A model generated the notes under the pieces. That model had not been told where the DNA came from, made no database searches, and worked only from the letters and a program-made list of their open reading frames with translations. From the NCBI GenBank assembly GCA_007133055.1, contig SLNM01000090.1, forward strand, positions 1-5,508: a stretch of 5,508 bases of DNA, written 5' to 3'. A program made the translations under genes and the position numbers. Within the stretch, counting starts at the first letter, position 1; each line of letters begins with the position of its first letter. Source of the DNA: Lentisphaeria bacterium (lineage in GTDB: Bacteria; Verrucomicrobiota; Lentisphaeria; Oligosphaerales; PUNB01). Of this stretch, positions 1 to 5,508 are shown piece by piece.

Positions 1-2
1 AT

Positions 3-590
3 CTGCGCCAGCAGTCGACCGCCTGGATCATGTACAAGGACGACCACAACGACCGTGAGGTACCCTGGCTTTCCCGTCTGTACCCTGAGTATTTCGGCAA
101 TCAGGACCTCCTGCGCTGCCCCTCCGACCTGAACAGTGGAGTAGAGCCAAGTGAGTGGCAGGCCCGGGCAGACGGCAGATTCTCCAGCGCCTACGACCGT
201 CCCGGCAACAGCGGGCGCGATTTCAATCCGAACACCCAGGTTACTCAAATCAGTTACTTCTATGAAATGACCAACTCCCGCCTGGCCGACGACTCCGAAG
301 CCGGAAGTTGGACCGGAATGCCGGGGCCCGACGGTGGACTCCATAGCTTTGTCGACCATGACCCCCCTATCCAAACCTGGGGTGAGATGAAAGAGTGGCA
401 GTTGGGACTTGGCTACAATGAAGTTGCATTCCCGGTCATCAGGTGCAGTTGGCATATCAGAGACATAGGCCGGGTATGGAACACGGCCGGCGCCCAGTTT
501 GACGATGGCAGCATCCCTTTTCTGAATGTCGCCTATGCCGGCAATGTCTTTCGCAGTCTGCCGGAATGGGAAGATGGAACGCTGGACTAG
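3..590 (+). CDS. Pseudopilin-like protein (type II secretion / type IV pilin style), 3' part only
   Basis: The reading frame is open at the left edge: codons from position 3 read LRQQSTAWIM before the first ATG at 30, so that ATG is internal and the true start lies outside. The visible 195 residues lack the prepilin leader and N-terminal helix, which would lie upstream. What remains looks like the globular part of the pseudopilins common in Verrucomicrobiota, Lentisphaerota and relatives. The helix end (LRQQSTAWIMYKDDHND) matches the usual LxQLGxAxxMYxxDxND pattern. It is followed by LLRCPSD near visible residue 39, a SYFYEM strand near 84, FPVIRCSWH near 148, and the closing FLNVAYAGNVFRSLPEWE. 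The two cysteines at about 39 and 148 could form a disulfide. Its role would be a minor or major filament subunit, or an exported protein using a pilin-type leader. It is followed by a 126-base spacer before the secretin. Without the N-terminus the pilin assignment is by style only. Confidence 0.75.
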   Translation: MRQQSTAWIMYKDDHNDREVPWLSRLYPEYFGNQDLLRCPSDLNSGVEPSEWQARADGRFSSAYDRPGNSGRDFNPNTQVTQISYFYEMTNSRLADDSEAGSWTGMPGPDGGLHSFVDHDPPIQTWGEMKEWQLGLGYNEVAFPVIRCSWHIRDIGRVWNTAGAQFDDGSIPFLNVAYAGNVFRSLPEWEDGTLD

Positions 591-612
591 CCTGAATAAT
601 TCATGCGAACTC
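590..612 (+). repeat. Intergenic repeat, copy 1
   Basis: The first 17 bases, GCCTGAATAATTCATGC, match positions 5304-5320 with one mismatch. Over 23 bases (590-612 against 5304-5326) 20 are identical. The copy starts on the last base of the pseudopilin stop codon. Its end overlaps a short direct repeat, CATGCGAA, at 602-609 and 616-623. Both copies sit just after a stop codon in the only two true spacers of this window, which suggests a dispersed intergenic element rather than chance. Its function is unknown. Confidence 0.55.
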
Positions 613-618
613 GCCCAT

Positions 619-671
619 GCGAATCGAGCCTGGTCGGGACAGACTCCCAACCTACAATTGGCTCGATTCGC
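619..671 (+). repeat. Perfect 12-bp inverted repeat with nested hairpin in the spacer before the secretin
   Basis: GCGAATCGAGCC at 619-630 is exactly complementary to GGCTCGATTCGC at 660-671. The 29-base interval contains a nested stem: GGT at 632-634 with ACC at 650-652, and GGGA at 636-639 with TCCC at 645-648, around the loop CAGAC. As RNA this would be a long two-part hairpin ending 45 bases before the secretin start. No run of T follows the right arm, so a classical terminator is unlikely. It may be an mRNA processing or stability element, a weak attenuator, or part of a palindromic repeat that includes the copy at 590-612. Confidence 0.6.
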
Positions 672-702
672 CTATTTCGTAATTCCCTAATCGAAGAGCC
701 AC

Positions 703-708
703 AAGGAG
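703..708 (+). promoter_or_regulatory. Ribosome binding site deciding the secretin start
   Basis: AAGGAG lies eight bases before the ATG at 717. It is the reason for choosing 717 over the in-frame ATG at 603. Translation from 603 would run through the inverted repeat and place 38 unrelated residues ahead of an otherwise perfect lipoprotein signal. Confidence 0.85.
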
Positions 709-716
709 AACAAACA

Positions 717-2549
717 ATGTTCAAGCACAATCTCAAGCCAGCGGTTGTTTTATGGCTGGTGCCCCTTTTCTTTTTCCTCGCCGCCTGCCGCACCGTCAGT
801 CCTGAGTTCGAAGGGATTGACTCCTTTGGCGAAGCCGATCCCGAAACCGAGCTGGCTGCGGAAGACGAAAAACAGGGTCCCCGCCACCTGCCCGCGCCAA
901 GATACTCTCTGACCGAGCTGCGCGAAATGATTGACCGGCTCGAGGACGGCCGTGTCGACAGTTTCCAGCAGCGACGGACAAGGGATGACTCCCGCCGTCA
1001 AATCATGCGGGAGGTTGAAGAGGGCATGCACCTGCCGGACACTTACGGTCGGACTGTCCGCATTACGGCCGATGAAACTCCGCTCAGACTTCCGCCCGGG
1101 CCAATGGAGGAGATCATTGAACGGGAAGTTTCCCTGCATCTGCGCGAGGCCGGCCTGGAAGAACTGATCATGACGCTCAGTGAAATCGAGGGACTGAACA
1201 TTATCGCCGACCAGGCTCTGACCGTCGAACAGCGCGTGACCGTCAACTTCAACCAGGTGCCACTGAAGGAACTTCTGCAATACCTGGCGCGCAACATGAA
1301 TATCGACTTCCAGATCGGGCGCAATGTCATCTGGGTCACCGAAAGCGTCAGACCCGGCATCAAGCCCAGGCTCGACACCCGCATTTTCAACCTGCGCAAG
1401 GGTTTCATTCCGGAAAGCCAGGACAGCGGACGGGCCGACCAGACGTTCGCACCGACCGGCGGCGGCGGCGGCAACGACCTGGAATTGGTGGAGGTTCTGG
1501 AGGAGCTGCTGCTGGAGGACAGCCCGGAGGGCAGTCTGCTGCGCTTTTTTCCCAACCGGCATTTGCTGCTGGTTCGCAACAGCCCGGAAAACCTCCGCCT
1601 GGCCGAGGACATCATCGCCGAATTCGATGCCGTCCCGCGTCAGGTTTTAATTGAAGCTCGTTTCCTGACCGTTTCGCAAAAGGACCTGAATCAACTGGGA
1701 ATCGACATTCAGGAAGTGGCCATGCGAGCTTCCGTGCCTTCCTCCATTGACTCCGTGACTACCACCATCACAAACTTGGCTTTCAGCTCGATTTTCCCCG
1801 GCTTCCCCGAAGGTGCCGACAGCCCCGCACTCAGTATTAGCGGCATTCTAGGCAATTACGAATACCAGGCCACTCTGCGGGCACTGTACAAACTGACCGA
1901 TGCCGAAACCCTCAGCGCCCCCCGGCTGACCCTGCTTAACAATCAGACTGCTCAAATCCGCCGCGGCAGCAATTTCTACTACTGGGAGGAGTGGGAGGTG
2001 GTTACCGGCACCATTATCAGCAACGGCACCGAAGCCGAAGATGTCAGCCGCCACGCCATTCAGCCAGTCGGACGTCCGACCGAAATCGAACAAGGCATCA
2101 CACTGCGGGTCAAAGTCAGCGTCGGGCACGATGGACAAACCGTGCTGATGTCGCTGGCGCCGAGTATCAGGAACGTTGACCAGTTGAACTTCTACGGTGC
2201 CGGCCGCTTCGAGAGCATCCGTCGGAGGGACCCCGAAGACCCCACCGGGACAACCGGGAACAACGATCAGGTTACCGCCTCGGCCGGATACTTTCTGCCC
2301 GAAGTCAGCGAAAGCTCGGTCAACACCTCGGTGGCGGTACAAAGCGGCGAAACCGTAGTGCTCGGGGGCATCCTGGAAAACCGGGTGCAGGAGGAGCTGC
2401 ACAAGGTGCCTTTGCTCGGAGACCTGCCCCTGGTCGGCAGCCTGTTCCGCCGCACCCGCATCAGCCGCGAACCCCGGCACCTGCTAATCTTTGTCACCGC
2501 CAGGGTGGTCAGCTCCAGCGGCGAATTCGTGGAAGTACGTGAAAGATGA
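717..2549 (+). CDS. Outer-membrane secretin (GspD/PilQ family) with lipoprotein signal peptide
   Basis: The 610-residue protein would form the multimeric outer-membrane channel of a type IV pilus or type II secretion-like machine. Residues 1-23 are a signal peptide ending in lipobox LAAC with Cys24, the only cysteine in the protein. The next residue is Arg, which fits outer-membrane sorting. Residues 25-135 are charged and of low complexity. Residues 136-210 fit a secretin/TonB short N-terminal (N0) domain (LNIIADQALTVEQRVTVNF, VPLKELLQYLARNMNIDF). Residues 220-306 are an N1-like ring domain split by a Gly-rich linker at 247-252 (GGNDLELVEVL, HLLLVRNSPENLRLAEDII). Residues 307-600 are the secretin barrel, with VLIEARFLTV at 310, APRLTLLNNQTAQIRRG at 401, SGETVVLGGI at 543 and VPLLGDLPLVGSLFR at 564. 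About 40 extra residues sit at 487-527. Its stop overlaps the next start (ATGA), implying coupled translation. The secretin call is firm; pilus versus secretion use is not decided. Confidence 0.95.
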   Translation: MFKHNLKPAVVLWLVPLFFFLAACRTVSPEFEGIDSFGEADPETELAAEDEKQGPRHLPAPRYSLTELREMIDRLEDGRVDSFQQRRTRDDSRRQIMREVEEGMHLPDTYGRTVRITADETPLRLPPGPMEEIIEREVSLHLREAGLEELIMTLSEIEGLNIIADQALTVEQRVTVNFNQVPLKELLQYLARNMNIDFQIGRNVIWVTESVRPGIKPRLDTRIFNLRKGFIPESQDSGRADQTFAPTGGGGGNDLELVEVLEELLLEDSPEGSLLRFFPNRHLLLVRNSPENLRLAEDIIAEFDAVPRQVLIEARFLTVSQKDLNQLGIDIQEVAMRASVPSSIDSVTTTITNLAFSSIFPGFPEGADSPALSISGILGNYEYQATLRALYKLTDAETLSAPRLTLLNNQTAQIRRGSNFYYWEEWEVVTGTIISNGTEAEDVSRHAIQPVGRPTEIEQGITLRVKVSVGHDGQTVLMSLAPSIRNVDQLNFYGAGRFESIRRRDPEDPTGTTGNNDQVTASAGYFLPEVSESSVNTSVAVQSGETVVLGGILENRVQEELHKVPLLGDLPLVGSLFRRTRISREPRHLLIFVTARVVSSSGEFVEVRER

Positions 2550-4360
2550 ATCTGCTGCGAAATCGGAAAGCGCTAGGCCTGGACCTTGGTCAGGCGGCGG
2601 TCAAGGCCGTGCTGCTTGGCGGCAACGGACAATCGGCCACGCTCGAGGGTGCCCGCGTTCTCGACTGCCGCAGCGAGGGGATTATTGACGAAGAGGAACT
2701 GAGCCGGGAGCTGCGGCCTTGGCTGGAGCGCAACGGCTGGCAAAGCCAGGAAATTACGGTTGGCATTCCTCAGTACCTGGCCACCACTCAGATCAGTGAT
2801 TTCTCGACCGCCAGCCAGCGCAGCCTGGAAGACCTGGTAGCCTTTGAAACCCAACAGCTTGCCGGGCTTTCCGAAGAAAACTTCATTTACGACTACCATG
2901 CCATGCCGGCTGCCTTCGGACGCGAACTGCCAATGCTGATCGGCATTTGTCGGGAGTCAGTGGTCAACGACCGGGCCGCGCCACTGCTTGCAAACGGGCT
3001 GCGCCTGGCCGACCTCAGCATCGCAGGCACGGCGCTGGCCGCCGCCTACCTGGATCTGCGCCCGGAAAGCAACCGCGGCCAGGCAGCCCATCTGCTGCTG
3101 GACATTGGCGTGGAAAATTCGACCGTGGCCATCGTCGGCGGAGGTAACCTGCTATACTCTTCCTCGCTCAACTGCGGCACCGACCGTTTTGTCCAGATTC
3201 TGGCCCGCGAACTCGGAATCTCAGCGGAGGAGGCGGAGAAGGAAAAATCCCGCCTGACCATCAATCCCGCCGCCCCTGCCTCGCCCGGCATGCGGGCGGC
3301 CGCTATCTTTGAATCTGAACTGCGCTCGGTAGTCAGCCAATGGCAGTCGGAGGAGCAGCCAGACACTGTTCAGCTCGGGCTGGAGAAAATATGCTTGTGC
3401 GGCGGCGGCGCTCTGATCAAGGGACTGGCTCCCTTGCTGGCTCAAAAATTCGAATGTTCGTCCGAAATCCTGAGCATTCCCAATCGCGAAGGACAACCCG
3501 ACCCCACCTTGGTCATCGCCTACGGACTGGCTCTGCAAGGAGTTGGGCTTTCCGCTTTCAACATCTCGCTGGCACCACCCCAGATTCGCAGCCGGGCCCA
3601 TCGCCGCCGTCGGTTTCCCCTGCTGGCCGCCGCCGTTCTTCTGCTGGCGGCAATAACCACAGTCGCGGGCATTCGCGATTATCGAAGACTCGAAAATCGC
3701 CAGGCAAATCTGAACCGAAACCTGCAACTGGTCGAGCAGAGCGAACAAATGATTCCCGAACTGGAGACCATGGTGGCCGAGAACCAGTTGCTGGAACGGC
3801 TTCTCCTGCCCTACGTGGAAAAGGGCAACCGACTGCGCACACTGACCGAAATTATAGCCACTCTCGGGGTCTCCCGAGCTGAAATCATCGGCGATGGCAG
3901 CAACGGAGAGTTCAACGATGTATGGATTGTCTATTTGGCCGATGAAAAATCTTTTCACGCCGGCAAGGAAGGGATTGGGAACGAGCGTGATCGACGCGAA
4001 CGCGAACCCCGCCGCCGACCGCCGCTGACCCCTTTTTCCGCAGACCGCCGGGAGGACAGCGCCCGCACCGATGCCGGAGATTCCGAAACGGAGCTGATGA
4101 CGGCAACCGAAATTCAGCCCTGGCAAAGCTTTGTTGCCGCCGTCTATACCGCCTCGCCGGAGGAAGACCGTTTCGCCCAGGTCAGACGCCTGATCGAAGC
4201 GCTGAACCAAACCGAGCTGCTCAAAGATGTCGACCTGCTGCCCGGTCCCGACACTGTGGGCCGCGAGGATGTCTTCAGACCATGGCTGGAACTATCGTCC
4301 CTGCAAAACATGGTTTACCGCCGCTTCACTCTGCGGCTGCCAATCAAGAGAATCCAATGA
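2546..4360 (+). CDS. pilM: PilM-PilN fusion: actin-like ATPase joined to a membrane-anchored periplasmic domain
   Basis: The 604-residue protein would be a cytoplasm-to-periplasm element of the inner-membrane alignment complex. Residues 1-333 are a PilM/FtsA-like actin fold: phosphate-1 motif ALGLDLGQAAVKAVLL at 9, phosphate-2 motif LLLDIGVENSTVAIVGG at 183, the PilM-like LGISAEEAEKEK at 223, and adenosine motif ICLCGGGALIKGL at 282. The usual GG after phosphate 2 is CG here (LNCGTDRF, 208-215). Residues 337-347 (AFNISLAPPQI) resemble the INLLP motif at the start of free PilN, which binds PilM. A basic stretch (RSRAHRRRR) precedes one membrane helix at about 357-376, giving a cytoplasmic N-terminus. 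Then follow a probable coiled coil at 378-420, a charged Arg/Pro-rich segment at 470-518 and a C-terminal domain at 519-604. All six cysteines lie before the membrane helix. GspL has the same two-part plan, but the retained nucleotide motifs favour PilM. The start at 2546 overlaps the secretin stop. Confidence 0.9.
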   Translation: MNLLRNRKALGLDLGQAAVKAVLLGGNGQSATLEGARVLDCRSEGIIDEEELSRELRPWLERNGWQSQEITVGIPQYLATTQISDFSTASQRSLEDLVAFETQQLAGLSEENFIYDYHAMPAAFGRELPMLIGICRESVVNDRAAPLLANGLRLADLSIAGTALAAAYLDLRPESNRGQAAHLLLDIGVENSTVAIVGGGNLLYSSSLNCGTDRFVQILARELGISAEEAEKEKSRLTINPAAPASPGMRAAAIFESELRSVVSQWQSEEQPDTVQLGLEKICLCGGGALIKGLAPLLAQKFECSSEILSIPNREGQPDPTLVIAYGLALQGVGLSAFNISLAPPQIRSRAHRRRRFPLLAAAVLLLAAITTVAGIRDYRRLENRQANLNRNLQLVEQSEQMIPELETMVAENQLLERLLLPYVEKGNRLRTLTEIIATLGVSRAEIIGDGSNGEFNDVWIVYLADEKSFHAGKEGIGNERDRREREPRRRPPLTPFSADRREDSARTDAGDSETELMTATEIQPWQSFVAAVYTASPEEDRFAQVRRLIEALNQTELLKDVDLLPGPDTVGREDVFRPWLELSSLQNMVYRRFTLRLPIKRIQ

Positions 4361-5283
4361 ATAAATGGCTCGCAAATTATAAGCTGCTGTTCGTGCTGAC
4401 CGCCGGATTCCTGGTCGCGGCCGGCCTGGCAAACTTCTATGTTCTTCGCCCCCGCCGCTTGCAGGCGCTGGAAGTGGAGTCTGCCATGGAGCAAAAAATA
4501 AACCGGATTTCCAGCCGTAACTGGCCCGTCCATCCCAGCCGCCTGGGACGCCTGCGCCGCGATCACCAGGACCGGCAACGCCGACTTCGAAACAGCCTGG
4601 AACAGGTGCAGCAAAGAGCAGTCGCAACATTCGCCGAACCAATTCAAAGCAAGTTCGGTGTCGAAGCTGTCGAGGAACCAAGCCAGTTCATCAATTTTGT
4701 CACGCGCCTTGACTATCAGGAGCAGTACTCGATACTGATCGACAAGTGGGGACAGCGCAATGTTATTTTGCATCCCCGTGTTTTGAACCTAAACGAGGAC
4801 TCGGTCTCGCCGCATATTTATCGCCTGCTTCTGCAATTGTGGACGGTGGACACGGTGCTGGAGACAGTTGCCGGCAGCGGCCTGCAGCCGGTGCTGCGCC
4901 CCCTGCCTCAGCCGCCCCGAACTGACATTGTCGAAGCCGAGCCCGGAACGTCGCCTGGATTCGGATCGCAAGTTGCACTTCAGCCACCCCGCCGATATCG
5001 GGTCGACGAGACCAGCCGGGAAGATTATCTGCTCGAGTTTCCAGTCAGCATAACCGTCCAAGGCACAACCGAGCAACTGGTATCCCTGCTCAATCTATTG
5101 GATGAAAGTGAATTCTGGCTTTCAATCAATGCCATTGAAATTCGCAAGCTGCCAATGCGAAGATTCAATCGACGCGACAATCGACTGGAGGCGATCCTGG
5201 AGTTCAGTGCGTTCTATCCCCTCGCCCGGGACGACGCCATCAGACCACCGCCGCCCAAAGTGATGGCTCCGCGCGGAGTGTAG
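4357..5283 (+). CDS. PilO/GspM-like inner-membrane alignment protein, resembling Akkermansia Amuc_1100
   Basis: The 308-residue protein has a short cytoplasmic start (MNKWLANYK), one membrane helix at about 10-30, a charged probable coiled coil at 33-90 with many Arg and Gln, and two periplasmic parts. The first, about 107-190, includes QFINFVTRLDYQEQYSILI and IYRLLLQLWTVDTVLETVAG. The second, at 222-289, reads LLEFPVSITVQGTTEQLVSL, then LSINAIEIRKLPM and LEAILEFSAFYPL. That last part has the strand-helix-strand pattern of the PilO/GspM ferredoxin-like domain. The overall plan agrees with my memory of Amuc_1100, a PilO-like protein next to a PilM-like gene; no alignment was run. There are no cysteines, and the tail is proline-rich. 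ATG 4357 is chosen because it overlaps the upstream TGA and sits just before the membrane helix; the in-frame ATG at 4282 would lie well inside the fusion gene. It probably pairs with the PilN part of that fusion. Confidence 0.8.
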   Translation: MNKWLANYKLLFVLTAGFLVAAGLANFYVLRPRRLQALEVESAMEQKINRISSRNWPVHPSRLGRLRRDHQDRQRRLRNSLEQVQQRAVATFAEPIQSKFGVEAVEEPSQFINFVTRLDYQEQYSILIDKWGQRNVILHPRVLNLNEDSVSPHIYRLLLQLWTVDTVLETVAGSGLQPVLRPLPQPPRTDIVEAEPGTSPGFGSQVALQPPRRYRVDETSREDYLLEFPVSITVQGTTEQLVSLLNLLDESEFWLSINAIEIRKLPMRRFNRRDNRLEAILEFSAFYPLARDDAIRPPPPKVMAPRGV

Positions 5284-5303
5284 AGGTAGTAGTTCGGCGC
5301 CTG

Positions 5304-5330
5304 GCCTGATTAATTCATGCTAATTCAGCC
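5304..5330 (+). repeat. Intergenic repeat, copy 2, with a small imperfect hairpin
   Basis: Positions 5304-5326 match copy 1 at 590-612 in 20 of 23 bases. This copy can also fold on itself: GGCCTGATTA at 5303-5312 pairs with TAATTCAGCC at 5321-5330 with single-base bulges at 5305 and 5324 and an eight-base loop, nine pairs in all. It starts 20 bases after the stop of the PilO-like gene. No T-run follows, so it is not a convincing terminator. Confidence 0.5.
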
Positions 5331-5338
5331 GTGTGTCC

Positions 5339-5344
5339 AAAGGA
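5339..5344 (+). promoter_or_regulatory. Ribosome binding site of the last gene
   Basis: AAAGGA lies nine bases before the ATG at 5354. It supports a real gene there although only 51 codons are inside the window. Confidence 0.75.
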
Positions 5345-5353
5345 ACAAAACCA

Positions 5354-5508
5354 ATGAAACTGCTCAAACTAATTCGCACCGAATGGGAGAGCGCCCTGCT
5401 GGCTCTGGCCGTGCTCCTCGGTTTGGGACTGCCGGCCGCCTGGTACATGGGTTTCGGACAGGACCGGGAGATTGCCATCTCACGCCATTCCCGGCAGGAA
5501 CGCACGCA
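5354..5508 (+). CDS. Single-pass membrane protein, N-terminal part only, probably of the same pilus cluster
   Basis: The frame starts MKLLKLIRTEWESALLALAV and runs open to the right edge, giving 51 complete codons. Residues 1-12 are a short basic/amphipathic start. Residues 13-33 are a hydrophobic helix rich in Leu, Ala and Gly ending in AAWYMGF. Residues 34-51 are polar and charged (QDREIAISRHSRQERT). No cleavable signal or lipobox is clear, so an N-in membrane anchor with a periplasmic body is likely. Its place right after the PilO-like gene is where Akkermansia, as I recall, has Amuc_1099, so another alignment or secretion-complex component is plausible. The visible part has no family motif, and the function is left open. 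Confidence 0.7.
   Translation, partial: MKLLKLIRTEWESALLALAVLLGLGLPAAWYMGFGQDREIAISRHSRQERT

Noticed and set aside
653..658. TACAAT as a -10 promoter box before the secretin
   Set aside because: It matches five of six bases, but no -35 box stands at 16-18 bases upstream and it lies in the loop side of the inverted repeat. One hexamer is not enough.
619..680. Rho-independent terminator after the pseudopilin gene
   Set aside because: The stem is long and strong but is followed by CTATTTCG rather than a T-run, and the loop is 29 bases. It is listed as an inverted repeat instead.
603..716. Secretin start at ATG 603
   Set aside because: It would add 38 residues translated from the inverted repeat ahead of the signal peptide. 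ATG 717 has a strong ribosome binding site and begins a proper lipoprotein signal.
1458..1473. GGC triplet run as a mobile or phase-variable repeat
   Set aside because: It encodes a short Gly linker in the secretin N1-like domain in the normal frame. Five units are too few to suggest phase variation.
750..1562. Long open frame on the - strand (270 codons)
   Set aside because: It is antisense to the secretin N-terminal half, and the sense frame has a lipobox and secretin motifs.
1848..2480. Open frame on the - strand (210 codons)
   Set aside because: It is antisense to the secretin barrel domain and has no recognisable family.
3221..4210. Long open frame on the - strand (329 codons)
   Set aside because: It lies wholly opposite the PilM-PilN gene, whose protein has clear family motifs. 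The - strand translation shows no motif and is explained by GC-rich codon bias.
4282..4356. PilO-like gene start at ATG 4282
   Set aside because: It would overlap the fusion gene by 79 bases and put 25 residues before the membrane anchor. ATG 4357 overlaps the stop by four bases, as at the previous junction.

Overview
The window carries part of a type IV pilus / type II secretion-like (type IV filament family) gene cluster, all on the + strand. It reads: 3' end of a pseudopilin-type gene, an outer-membrane secretin with a lipoprotein signal, an actin-like PilM fused to a membrane-anchored PilN-like part, a PilO/GspM-like inner-membrane protein, and the first 51 codons of another single-pass membrane protein. 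The base composition looks moderately GC-rich. The pseudopilin style (MYKDDHND, LLRCPSD, VIRCSWH) and the match in layout to what I remember of the Akkermansia muciniphila Amuc_1098-1102 locus suggest a Gram-negative bacterium of the Planctomycetota-Verrucomicrobiota-Kiritimatiellota-Lentisphaerota group. That placement is an inference from protein style, not from a marker gene.

Layout. Positions 3-590: pseudopilin-like C-terminal part, open at the left edge. Positions 591-716: a 126-base spacer holding a short repeat, a perfect 12-bp inverted repeat and the secretin ribosome binding site. Positions 717-2549: secretin. Positions 2546-4360: PilM-PilN fusion. Positions 4357-5283: PilO-like protein. 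The three middle genes are joined by ATGA stop/start overlaps, so they are very probably one translationally coupled unit. Positions 5284-5353: a 70-base spacer holding a second copy of the spacer repeat (20 of 23 bases identical) and a good ribosome binding site. Positions 5354-5508: start of the next gene, cut by the right edge.

How the parts fit together: the secretin would form the outer-membrane gate. The PilM-PilN and PilO-like proteins would form the inner-membrane alignment platform, with PilM on the cytoplasmic side and coiled-coil plus ferredoxin-like parts in the periplasm. The pseudopilin would be a filament subunit or substrate. No assembly ATPase, platform protein (PilC/GspF) or prepilin peptidase lies in the window. 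Cysteine placement fits the predicted topology. The secretin has a single cysteine, the predicted lipidation site. All six cysteines of the fusion are on the cytoplasmic side, and the PilO-like protein has none.

The core genes belong to known families. The points most worth a second look are the PilM-PilN fusion that keeps the PilN docking motif at the junction, the predicted self-lipidated secretin, the Amuc_1100-like protein, and the shared intergenic repeat. I see no RNA gene, CRISPR array, insertion sequence or convincing rho-independent terminator.
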